DNA of 64,000 bases from Rhynchopus sp. YZ270_cl-10. Its lineage: Eukaryota > Euglenozoa > Diplonemea > Diplonemida > Diplonemidae. The notes under the pieces are model-generated. The model did no database searches. It saw only the letters and a program-made list of their open reading frames with translations, and was not told the origin of the DNA. Positions 9,771 through 21,100 of this stretch are shown piece after piece; the first letter of the stretch is position 1, and each line of letters starts with the position of its first letter. Where the stretch lies: the NCBI GenBank assembly GCA_964035575.1, contig OZ037894.1, positions 1 through 64,000 on the forward strand, in the 5' to 3' direction. A program made the position numbers and the translations under genes.

Positions 9771-11650
9771 CTTTAATGGACTGATTGGGCGTTTTTATGA
9801 CCTGGACATGGGGGTCAGATACCATTTTAGACATGTTAAAAATTGGTCAGAAGACCCTGAGAGAAGAACCAAGGTCAAATTGACCTTGAGTACTGGGTCA
9901 AATTTGTGTGGGAAAAATGCCCAGTACATAATTGTTGATGCGCAAAAGTGCAAAATTCCTTCAGCAATGGCTTCATATGACATTTCCATAACCTGGACAT
10001 GGGGTTCAGACTCCACTTTTGACCACCTAAAATTTGGTCATACACATGTATGAGACCCCAAAAACCAGGATTTTGACCAAAAAATTTTTCCCAGCAATTT
10101 TTGCCTACAAAAAATCGAAAAAAAAATTTTTTGATTTTGGCTCTCCGGAGTCTGTGCGTGCTGTGGTGGGTGCGTGCTGTGGTGGGGTCAATTTGCGCTG
10201 AGAAATGGGTATTTTTGACCTAAAATGCATGTATCAGTTTTTACATGATTTTTGGTGTTTTTGGGTTTTAGGTGGGTTTTTTGGTCAGTACCTAATTTCT
10301 GATGCTCAAAAGCACAAAATTCCTTCGGCAATGGCTTCATAGGACATTTCCATAACCTGGACATGGGGGTCAGACTCCACTTTTGACCACCTAAAATTTG
10401 GTCATACACATGTATGAGACCCAAAAACCAGGATTTTTGACCAAAAAAAATTTTCCCACCAATTTTTGCCTACAAAAAATCGAAAAAAAAAATTTTTGAT
10501 TTTGGCTCTCCGGAGTCTGTGCGTGCAGTGATGGGGTCAATTTGCGCTGAGAAATGGGTATTTTTGACCTAAAATGCATGTATCAGTTTTTACATGATTT
10601 TTGGTGTTTTTGGGGTTTTAGGTGGGTTTTTTGGTCAGTACCTAATTTCTGATGCTCAAAAGTACAAAATTCCTTCGACAATCGCTTCATAGGACATTTC
10701 CATAACCTGGACATGGGGGTCAGACTCAACTTTTGACCACCTAAAATTTGGTAATACACATGTGTGAGACCCCAAAAACCAGGATTTTGACCAAAAAATT
10801 TTTCCCAGCAATTTTTGCCTACAAAAAATCGAAAAAAAATATTTTTGATTTTGGGTCTCCGGAGTCTGTGTGTGCTGTGATGGGGTCAATTTGCGCTGAG
10901 AAATGGGTATTTTTGACCTAAAATGCATGTATCAGTTTTTACATGATTTTTGGTGTTTTGGGGGTTTTAGGTGGGTTTTTTGGTCAGTACATAATGTGCA
11001 ATGCTCAAAAGTACAAAATTCCTTCGACAATCGCTTCATAGGACATTTCCATAACCTGAACATGGGGGTCAGACACCACATTAGAGCAGCTAAAATTTGG
11101 TCATACACACGTATGAGACCCCAAAAACCAGGATTTTGACCAAAAAATTTTTCCCAGCAATTTTTGCCTACAAAAAATCGAAAAAAAAAATTTTTGATTT
11201 TGGCTCTCCGGAGTCTGTGTGTGCTGTGATGGGGTCAATTTGCGCTGAGAAATGGGTATTTTTGACCTAAAATTCATGTTTCAGTTTTTACATGTTTTTT
11301 GGTGTTTTTGGGGTATTGTGTGGGTTTTTTGGTCAGTACATAATGTGCAATGCTCAAAAGTACCAAATTCCTTCGCAATGGCTTCATAGGACATTTCCAT
11401 AACCTGGACATGGGGGTCAGACACCACTTTTGACCACCTGAAAATTGGTCATACACATGTATGATACCCCAAAAACCAGGATTTTTGACCAAAAAATTTT
11501 CCAAGCAATTTTTGCCTACAAAAAATCAAAAAAAAAAAAATTTGATTTTGGGTCTCTGGAGTCTGTGCGTGCTGTGGTGGGGTCAATTTGCACTGAGAAA
11601 TGGGTATTTTTGACTTAAAATGCATGTATCAGTTTTTACATGATTTTAGA
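9771..11650. repeat. ~350-bp satellite, about five units
   Basis: The landmark GACATTTCCATAACCTG recurs at about 9979, 10343, 10693, 11042 and 11390, giving spacings of 364, 350, 349 and 348 bp. A partial older unit lies at about 9771-9850. The 364-bp spacing comes from a small local duplication of GTGCGTGCTGTGGTGGG near 10153-10185. Each unit also has CCAGGATTTTTGACC, an A-rich tract, CTCCGGAGTCTGTG and GAGAAATGGGTATTTTTGACC. Open frames of 60-117 codons on both strands are by-products. Part of the unit is related to the 760-bp monomer further right (see findings). Confidence 0.9.
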
Positions 11651-12436
11651 AAACAGAAAACCACCATATTTTTGACATTGATGACAGGCTTCCCAGCACA
11701 AGTCAGTATTTAGAACAGTGTCGTTGTTCATTGGAAGCACAACGATTATCGCTTGCCACACAACTTTGTCAAACATGGGAAGTCTCAAAATAAACGTGCC
11801 TTCCTTACGTTAAGATGTGTGGAAAATAGCCAAGCACACAAGTACCATTATTTTGACACTGGTAGCAGTCTTCCCCGGAGATGATAGTAAATAACATTGT
11901 GCAAACTGTGCAAACTTTCTTATAGTCATGCAAACCTGAAAAATTAATAGCGGCGGAGCAACCACACCACAACCAGACAAGCTTGCTACATGTTGGCGAG
12001 CTTTCTTATCCCTGTGAGTAATTTTGCGGCGGATCCAAACAGCTTAACAACCACAGTCTCTTATGTGTCAATATTAGCGGCGGAGCAAAATATCCTTCCT
12101 TAAACACACTGCTAAACTGCTAAATTTAGCAGTTTTTGTCCAAATATTTAGTGGGTAAATCCTGCTACATTTCAGTGACCTTTTCTGATAATCTTTTACT
12201 GTATCAGTCATGTCAGCAGCATGTATCAATAATTCGCGGCGTAGCAACGTGCCTCAAAACTACATCCTCCCTCATTTTTTCGACTTTTCCGTGTCATTTC
12301 AGGTTTTCTATGAATGAATAGGCACATCATTTCTGCATTTGCTGAATGATACTAATCTTTTCAACATTAATTCGCGGCGGAGCCATATACCTCACAACCA
12401 CACCATCCTGCCACATTTTAGCGAGCTTTCTTCTAG
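11650..12436. repeat. Degenerate dispersed repeat with GCGGCGGAGC motifs
   Basis: A GCGGCGGAGC-like motif recurs near 11951, 12032 (GCGGCGGATC), 12080, 12237 (GCGGCGTAGC) and 12374. CACAACCACA-type strings and GCGAGCTTTCTT (12000 and 12421) recur as well, suggesting a decayed tandem repeat with units of roughly 50-160 bp. No gene is evident. The last GCGAGCTTTCTTCTAG directly abuts octamer array 3. Confidence 0.6.
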
Positions 12437-13633
12437 TGCGGGTTTGCGGGTTTGCGGGTTTGCGGGTTTGCGGGTTTGCGGGTTTGCGGGTTTGCGGGTT
12501 TGCGGGTTTGCGGGTTTGCGGGTTTGCGGGTTTGCGGGTTTGCGGGTTTGCGGGTTTGCGGGTTTGCGGGTTTGCGGGTTTGCGGGTTTGCGGGTTTGCG
12601 GGTTTGCGGGTTTGCGGGTTTGCGGGTTTGCGGGTTTGCGGGTTTGCGGGTTTGCGGGTTTGCGGGTTTGCGGGTTTGCGGGTTTGCGGGTTTGCGGGTT
12701 TGCGGGTTTGCGGGTTTGCGGGTTTGCGGGTTTGCGGGTTTGCGGGTTTGCGGGTTTGCGGGTTTGCGGGTTTGCGGGTTTGCGGGTTTGCGGGTTTGCG
12801 GGTTTGCGGGTTTGCGGGTTTGCGGGTTTGCGGGTTTGCGGGTTTGCGGGTTTGCGGGTTTGCGGGTTTGCGGGTTTGCGGGTTTGCGGGTTTGCGGGTT
12901 TGCGGGTTTGCGGGTTTACGGGTTTGCGGGTTTGCGGGTTTGCGGGTTTGCGGGTTTGCGGGTTTGCGGGTTTGCGGGTTTGCGGGTTTGCGGGTTTGCG
13001 GGTTTGCGGGTTTGCGGGTTTGCGGGTTTGCGGGTTTGCGGGTTTGCGGGTTTGCGGGTTTGCGGGTTTGCGGGTTTGCGGGTTTGCGGGTTTGCGGGTT
13101 TGCGGGTTTGCGGGTTTGCGGGTTTGCGGGTTTGCGGGTTTGCGGGTTTGCGGGTTTGCGGGTTTGCGGGTTTGCGGGTTTGCGGGTTTGCGGGTTTGCG
13201 GGTTTGCGGGTTTGCGGGTTTGCGGGTTTGCGGGTTTGCGGGTTTGCGGGTTTGCGGGTTTGCGGGTTTGCGGGTTTACGGGTTTGCGGGTTTGCGGGTT
13301 TGCGGGTTTGCGGGTTTGCCGGGTTTGCGGGTTTGCGGGTTTGCGGGTTTGCGGGTTTGCGGGTTTGCGGGTTTGCGGGTTTGCGGGTTTGCGGGTTTGC
13401 GGGTTTGCGGGTTTGCGGGTTTGCGGGTTTGCGGGTTTGCGGGTTTGCGGGTTTGCGGGTTTGCGGGTTTGCGGGTTTGCGGGTTTGCGGGTTTGCGGGT
13501 TTGCGGGTTTGCGGGTTTGCGGGTTTGCGGGTTTGCGGGTTTGCGGGTTTGCGGGTTTGCGGGTTTGCGGGTTTGCGGGTTTGCGGGTTTACGGGTTTGC
13601 GGGTTTGCGGGTTTGCGGGTTTGCGGGTTTGCG
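12437..13633 (+). repeat. Octamer satellite array 3, (TTTGCGGG)n, very homogeneous
   Basis: About 149 units with almost no length variation. Visible variants are TTTACGGG near 12917, 13278 and 13590 and one inserted C (TTTGCCGGG) near 13318. It is far more uniform than array 1, implying more recent expansion. The right edge runs straight into the first 760-bp monomer (GCG, then AAATTTAAGACAG at 13634). Confidence 0.96.
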
Positions 13634-14392
13634 AAATTTAAGACAGTCCTGTTCAAAAAATGGACTGCCAAATGACATGTGGCATTAGGCCAAAAATCAG
13701 CTTTTTTGGTCATTTTTACCTTGTAAAACATGACACTTGTGGCATGCTTCCCAGTACAGGAAAGTGCATTGAAAAACCTGAAAAAACACATGTAATATGT
13801 GATGGTCAAAAGTGCAAGATTCCTTCGTTAATGCATTTTTTGAGTACCAGTTATACCTGGGGAATATGGTAAGATCACTCTTCAGACCAGCTGGAGTTTA
13901 CCACAAAAACACCACTTTTTACAGGCCACTTTTAAAGCAGTTCATGAAGGCATGAGTGAGGTTTTTTTGTACACGTTACCGTGAGCGGGCGCGCGAAGCG
14001 CGCACGCGAACGCCCCGCGGGAAGCGAATAGCTGACCGCCTGCCCAGTGTGTGAGGTCCATACAAAAAAAACCACCTGTAAAAAAAGGTGAGGTCCTCCT
14101 CATGTTTCCATGGAAGTGTCACACAAGAACGACAGGTTTTTTAGCCCGTCACCAAATCCTAAAAAACCTTAGTTTTTTAGTCTTTACTATAGAGATGTGC
14201 GCCACCCACACCACACACACTACACACCCACACACAGCACACCCACACACACCCACACACACACACACACACACCCCCTCACCACCAGGGGGATTTGACC
14301 AAAAAATCGATTTTTTTAAATAAATAGTTGCTCATCCAAAAGTGAATTTTTTGGGCTTAACGTGTTGTTTGGGGGTATTGAGGCCCAAAAAA
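13634..14392. repeat. First full ~760-bp satellite monomer (type a), reference copy
   Basis: Order of parts: AAATTTAAGACAGTCC start; GGACTGCCAAATGACATG (13662); a core with GGTCAAAAGTGCAAGATTCC; a GC hairpin (13989-14003: GCGCGC, loop GAA, GCGCGC); TTCCATGGAA palindrome; CACCAAATC junction (14151-14159); a hairpin at 14159-14180 (CTAAAAAAC, loop CTTA, GTTTTTTAG); a CA-rich microsatellite block (about 14205-14280); GATTTGACCAAAAAATCG; AAATAAATAG; and a last hairpin at 14347-14392 (TTTTTTGGGC paired with GCCCAAAAAA). Monomers starting AAATTTAAGACAG are type a, and those with TTTTTTTTCAGTCGTG are type b. I see no protein-coding evidence. Confidence 0.9.
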
Positions 14393-15154
14393 AAATTTTT
14401 TTTCAGTCGTGTTCAGAAATTGGACTGCCAAATGACATGTGGCATTCGGCCAAAAATCAGCTTTTTTGGTCATTTTTACCTTGTAAAACATGACACTTGT
14501 GGCATGCTTCCCAGTACAGGAAAGTGCATTGAAAAACCTGAAAAAACACATGTAATATGTGATGGTCAAAAGTGCAAGATTCCTTCGTTAATGAACTTTT
14601 TGAGTACCAGTTATACCTGGGGAATATGGTCAGATCACTCTTTTGACCATCTGGCGTTTACCACAAAAACACCACTTGTTACAGGCCACTTTACAGGCCA
14701 GTTCGTGAAGGCACGAGTGAGGTTTTTTTGTACACGTTACCGTGAGCGGGCGCGCGAAGCGCGCACGCGAACGCCCCGCGGGAAGCGAATAGCTGACCGC
14801 CTGCCCAGTGTGTGAGGTCCTTACAAAAAAAACCACCTGTAAAAAAAGGTGAGGTCCTCATCACGTTTCCATGGAAGTGTCACACAAGAACGACAGGTTT
14901 TTTAGCCCGTCACCAAATCCTAAAAAACCTTAGTTTTTTAGTCTTTACTATAGAGATGTGCGCCACCCACACCACACACACTACACACCCACACACAGCA
15001 CACCCACACACACCCACACACACACACACACACACCCCCTCACCACCAGGGGGATTTGACCAAAAAATCGATTTTTTTAAATAAATAGTTGCTCATCCAA
15101 AAGTGAATTTTTTGGGCTTAACGTGTTGTTTGGGGGCATTGAGGCCCAAAAAAA
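14393..15154. repeat. Second full satellite monomer (type b)
   Basis: Same architecture as the preceding monomer but with the type b head (AATTTTTTTTCAGTCG). It contains a 157-codon open frame on + (14342-14815) that recurs in many type b monomers; see the rejected list. Confidence 0.88.
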
Positions 15155-18100
15155 AAATTTAAGACAGTCCTGTTCAAAAAATGGACTGCCAAATGACATG
15201 TGGCATTCGGCCAAAAAGCAGCTTTTTTGGTCATTTTTACCTTGTAAAACATGACACTTGTGGCATGCTTCCCAGTACACAAAAGTGTATTGAAAAACCT
15301 GAAAAAACACATGTAATATGTGATGGTCAAAAGTGCAAGATTCCTTCGTTAATGAACTTTTTGAGTACCAGTTATACCTGGGGAATATGGTCAGCTCACT
15401 CTTCAGACCAGCTGGAGTTTACCACAAAAACACCACTTTTTACAGGCCACTTTTAAAGCAGTTCATGAAGGCATGAGTGAGGTTTTTTTGTACACGTTAC
15501 CGTGAGCGGGCGCGCGAAGCGCGCACGCGAACGCCCCGCGGGAAGCGAATAGCTGACCGCCTGCCCAGTGTGTGAGGTCCATACAAAAAAAACCACCTGT
15601 AAAAAAAGGTGAGGTCCTCCTCATGTTTCCATGGAAGTGTCACACAAGAACGACAGGTTTTTTAGCCCGTCACCAAATCGATTTTTTTAAATAAATAGTT
15701 GCTCATCCAAAAGTGAATTTTTTGGGCTTAACGTGTTGTTTGGGGGTATTGAGGCCCAAAAAAAAATTTTTTTTCAGTCGTGTTCAGAAATTGGACTGCC
15801 AAATGACATGTGGCATTCGGCCAAAAATCAGCTTTTTTGGTCATTTTTGCCTTGTAAAACATGACACTTGTGGCATGCTTCCCAGTACAGGAAAGTGCAT
15901 TGAAAAACCTGAAAAAACACATCTAATATGTGATGGTCAAAAGTGCAAGATTCCTTCGTTAATGAACTTTTTGAGTACCAGTTATACCTGGGGAATATGC
16001 TCAGATCACTCTTTTGACCATCTGGCGTTTACCACAAAAACACCACTTTTTACAGGCCACTTTACAGGCCAGTTCATGAAGGCACGAGTGAGGTTTTTTT
16101 GTACACGTTACCGTGAGCGGGCGCGCGAAGCGCGCACGCGAACGCCCCGCGGGAAGCGAATAGCTGACCGCCTGCCCAGTGTGTGAGGTCCTTACAAAAA
16201 AAACCACCTGTAAAAAAAGGTGAGGTCCTCATCACGTTTCCATGGAAGTGTCACACAAGAACGACAGGTTTTTTAGCCCGTCACCAAATTGGACTGCCAA
16301 ATGACATGTGGCATTCGGCCAAAAATCAGCTTTTTTGGTCATTTTTGCCTTGTAAAACATGACACTTGTGGCATGCTTCCCAGTACAGGAAAGTGCATTG
16401 AAAAACCTGAAAAAACACATCTAATATGTGATGGTCAAAAGTGCAAGATTCCTTCGTTAATGAACTTTTTGAGTACCAGTTATACCTGGGGAATATGGTC
16501 AGATCACTCTTTTGACCATCTGGCGTTTACCACAAAAACACCACTTGTTACAGGCCACTTTACAGGCCAGTTCGTGAAGGCACGAGTGAGGTTTTTTTGT
16601 ACACGTTACCGTGAGCGGGCGCGCGAAGCGCGCACGCGAACGCCCCGCGGGAAGCGAATAGCTGACCGCCTGCCCAGTGTGTGAGGTCCTTACAAAAAAA
16701 ACCACCTGTAAAAAAAGGTGAGGTCCTCATCACGTTTCCATGGAAGTGTCACACAAGAACGACAGGTTTTTTAGCCCGTCACCAAATCCTAAAAAACCTT
16801 AGTTTTTTAGTCTTTACTATAGAGATGTGCGCCACCCACACCACACACACTACACACCCACACACAGCACACCCACACACACCCACACACACACACACAC
16901 ACACCCCCTCACCACCAGGGGGATTTGACCAAAAAATCGATTTTTTTAAATAAATAGTTGCTCATCCAAAAGTGAATTTTTTGGGCTTAACGTGTTGTTT
17001 GGGGGCATTGAGGCCCAAAAAAAAAATTTAAGACAGTCCTGTTCAAAAAATGGACTGCCAAATGACATGTGGCATTCGGCCAAAAAGCAGCTTTTTTGGT
17101 CATTTTTACCTTGTAAAACATGACACTTGTGGCATGCTTCCCAGTACACAAAAGTGTATTGAAAAACCTGAAAAAACACATGTAATATGTGATGGTCAAA
17201 AGTGCAAGATTCCTTCGTTAATGAACTTTTTGAGTACCAGTTATACCTGGGGAATATGGTCAGCTCACTCTTCAGACCAGCTGGAGTTTACCACAAAAAC
17301 ACCACTTTTTACAGGCCACTTTTAAAGCAGTTCATGAAGGCATGAGTGAGGTTTTTTTGTACACGTTACCGTGAGCGGGCGCGCGAAGCGCGCACGCGAA
17401 CGCCCCGCGGGAAGCGAATAGCTGACCGCCTGCCCAGTGTGTGAGGTCCATACAAAAAAACCACCTGTAAAAAAAGGTGAGGTCCTCCTCATGTTTCCAT
17501 GGAAGTGTCACACAAGAACGACAGGTTTTTTAGCCCGTCACCAAATCGATTTTTTTAAATAAATAGTTGCTCATCCAAAAGTGAATTTTTTGGGCTTAAC
17601 GTGTTGTTTGGGGGTATTGAGGCCCAAAAAAAAATTTTTTTTCAGTCGTGTTCAGAAATTGGACTGCCAAATGACATGTGGCATTCGGCCAAAAATCAGC
17701 TTTTTTGGTCATTTTTGCCTTGTAAAACATGACACTTGTGGCATGCTTCCCAGTACAGGAAAGTGCATTGAAAAACCTGAAAAAACACATCTAATATGTG
17801 ATGGTCAAAAGTGCAAGATTCCTTCGTTAATGAACTTTTTGAGTACCAGTTATACCTGGGGAATATGCTCAGATCACTCTTTTGACCATCTGGCGTTTAC
17901 CACAAAAACACCACTTTTTACAGGCCACTTTACAGGCCAGTTCATGAAGGCACGAGTGAGGTTTTTTTGTACACGTTACCGTGAGCGGGCGCGCGAAGCG
18001 CGCACGCGAACGCCCCGCGGGAAGCGAATAGCTGACCGCCTGCCCAGTGTGTGAGGTCCTTACAAAAAAAACCACCTGTAAAAAAAGGTGAGGTCCTCAT

Positions 18101-21100
18101 CACGTTTCCATGGAAGTGTCACACAAGAACGACAGGTTTTTTAGCCCGTCACCAAATTGGACTGCCAAATGACATGTGGCATTCGGCCAAAAATCAGCTT
18201 TTTTGGTCATTTTTGCCTTGTAAAACATGACACTTGTGGCATGCTTCCCAGTACAGGAAAGTGCATTGAAAAACCTGAAAAAACACATCTAATATGTGAT
18301 GGTCAAAAGTGCAAGATTCCTTCGTTAATGAACTTTTTGAGTACCAGTTATACCTGGGGAATATGGTCAGATCACTCTTTTGACCATCTGGCGTTTACCA
18401 CAAAAACACCACTTGTTACAGGCCACTTTACAGGCCAGTTCGTGAAGGCACGAGTGAGGTTTTTTTGTACACGTTACCGTGAGCGGGCGCGCGAAGCGCG
18501 CACGCGAACGCCCCGCGGGAAGCGAATAGCTGACCGCCTGCCCAGTGTGTGAGGTCCTTACAAAAAAAACCACCTGTAAAAAAAGGTGAGGTCCTCATCA
18601 CGTTTCCATGGAAGTGTCACACAAGAACGACAGGTTTTTTAGCCCGTCACCAAATCCTAAAAAACCTTAGTTTTTTAGTCTTTACTATAGAGATGTGCGC
18701 CACCCACACCACACACACTACACACCCACACACAGCACACCCACACACACCCACACACACACACACACACACCCCCTCACCACCAGGGGGATTTGACCAA
18801 AAAATCGATTTTTTTAAATAAATAGTTGCTCATCCAAAAGTGAATTTTTTGGGCTTAACGTGTTGTTTGGGGGCATTGAGGCCCAAAAAAAAAATTTAAG
18901 ACAGTCCTGTTCAAAAAATGGACTGCCAAATGACATGTGGCATTCGGCCAAAAAGCAGCTTTTTTGGTCATTTTTACCTTGTAAAACATGACACTTGTGG
19001 CATGCTTCCCAGTACACAAAAGTGTATTGAAAAACCTGAAAAAACACATGTAATATGTGATGGTCAAAAGTGCAAGATTCCTTCGTTAATGAACTTTTTG
19101 AGTACCAGTTATACCTGGGGAATATGGTCAGCTCACTCTTCAGACCAGCTGGAGTTTACCACAAAAACACCACTTTTTACAGGCCACTTTTAAAGCAGTT
19201 CATGAAGGCATGAGTGAGGTTTTTTTGTACACGTTACCGTGAGCGGGCGCGCGAAGCGCGCACGCGAACGCCCCGCGGGAAGCGAATAGCTGACCGCCTG
19301 CCCAGTGTGTGAGGTCCATACAAAAAAAACCACCTGTAAAAAAAGGTGAGGTCCTCCTCATGTTTCCATGGAAGTGTCACACAAGAACGACAGGTTTTTT
19401 AGCCCGTCACCAAATCGATTTTTTTAAATAAATAGTTGCTCATCCAAAAGTGAATTTTTTGGGCTTAACGTGTTGTTTGGGGGTATTGAGGCCCAAAAAA
19501 AAATTTTTTTTCAGTCGTGTTCAGAAATTGGACTGCCAAATGACATGTGGCATTCGGCCAAAAATCAGCTTTTTTGGTCATTTTTGCCTTGTAAAACATG
19601 ACACTTGTGGCATGCTTCCCAGTACAGGAAAGTGCATTGAAAAACCTGAAAAAACACATCTAATATGTGATGGTCAAAAGTGCAAGATTCCTTCGTTAAT
19701 GAACTTTTTGAGTACCAGTTATACCTGGGGAATATGCTCAGATCACTCTTTTGACCATCTGGCGTTTACCACAAAAACACCACTTTTTACAGGCCACTTT
19801 ACAGGCCAGTTCATGAAGGCACGAGTGAGGTTTTTTTGTACACGTTACCGTGAGCGGGCGCGCGAAGCGCGCACGCGAACGCCCCGCGGGAAGCGAATAG
19901 CTGACCGCCTGCCCAGTGTGTGAGGTCCTTACAAAAAAAACCACCTGTAAAAAAAGGTGAGGTCCTCATCACGTTTCCATGGAAGTGTCACACAAGAACG
20001 ACAGGTTTTTTAGCCCGTCACCAAATTGGACTGCCAAATGACATGTGGCATTCGGCCAAAAATCAGCTTTTTTGGTCATTTTTGCCTTGTAAAACATGAC
20101 ACTTGTGGCATGCTTCCCAGTACAGGAAAGTGCATTGAAAAACCTGAAAAAACACATCTAATATGTGATGGTCAAAAGTGCAAGATTCCTTCGTTAATGA
20201 ACTTTTTGAGTACCAGTTATACCTGGGGAATATGCTCAGATCACTCTTTTGACCATCTGGCGTTTACCACAAAAACACCACTTTTTACAGGCCACTTTAC
20301 AGGCCAGTTCATGAAGGCACGAGTGAGGTTTTTTTGTACACGTTACCGTGAGCGGGCGCGCGAAGCGCGCACGCGAACGCCCCGCGGGAAGCGAATAGCT
20401 GACCGCCTGCCCAGTGTGTGAGGTCCTTACAAAAAAAACCACCTGTAAAAAAAGGTGAGGTCCTCATCACGTTTCCATGGAAGTGTCACACAAGAACGAC
20501 AGGTTTTTTAGCCCGTCACCAAATCCTAAAAAACCTTAGTTTTTTAGTCTTTACTATAGAGATGTGCGCCACCCACACCACACACACTACACACCCACAC
20601 ACAGCACACCCACACACACCCACACACACACACACACACACCCCCTCACCACCAGGGGGATTTGACCAAAAAATCGATTTTTTTAAATAAATAGTTGCTC
20701 ATCCAAAAGTGAATTTTTTGGGCTTAACGTGTTGTTTGGGGGCATTGAGGCCCAAAAAAAAAATTTAAGACAGTCCTGTTCAAAAAATGGACTGCCAAAT
20801 GACATGTGGCATTCGGCCAAAAAGCAGCTTTTTTGGTCATTTTTACCTTGTAAAACATGACACTTGTGGCATGCTTCCCAGTACACAAAAGTGTATTGAA
20901 AAACCTGAAAAAACACATGTAATATGTGATGGTCAAAAGTGCAAGATTCCTTCGTTAATGAACTTTTTGAGTACCAGTTATACCTGGGGAATATGGTCAG
21001 CTCACTCTTCAGACCAGCTGGAGTTTACCACAAAAACACCACTTTTTACAGGCCACTTTTAAAGCAGTTCATGAAGGCATGAGTGAGGTTTTTTTGTACA

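Noticed and set aside
14159-14320. CA cassette as a Helitron or MITE insertion
   Set aside because: It has a 5' hairpin and AAATC on both sides but no CTRR end, no terminal inverted repeats and no copy outside the satellite in this window. Recombination at microhomology is equally likely, so it is kept as a finding and not called a transposon.
14342-14815. 157-codon frame recurring in type b monomers (also 15713, 17581, 19450, 21319 and later)
   Set aside because: The frame starts in the hairpin region, crosses the GC hairpin, and is broken or altered wherever the monomer has deletions. Opposite-strand frames are equally open. Recurrence reflects satellite homogeneity, not selection.
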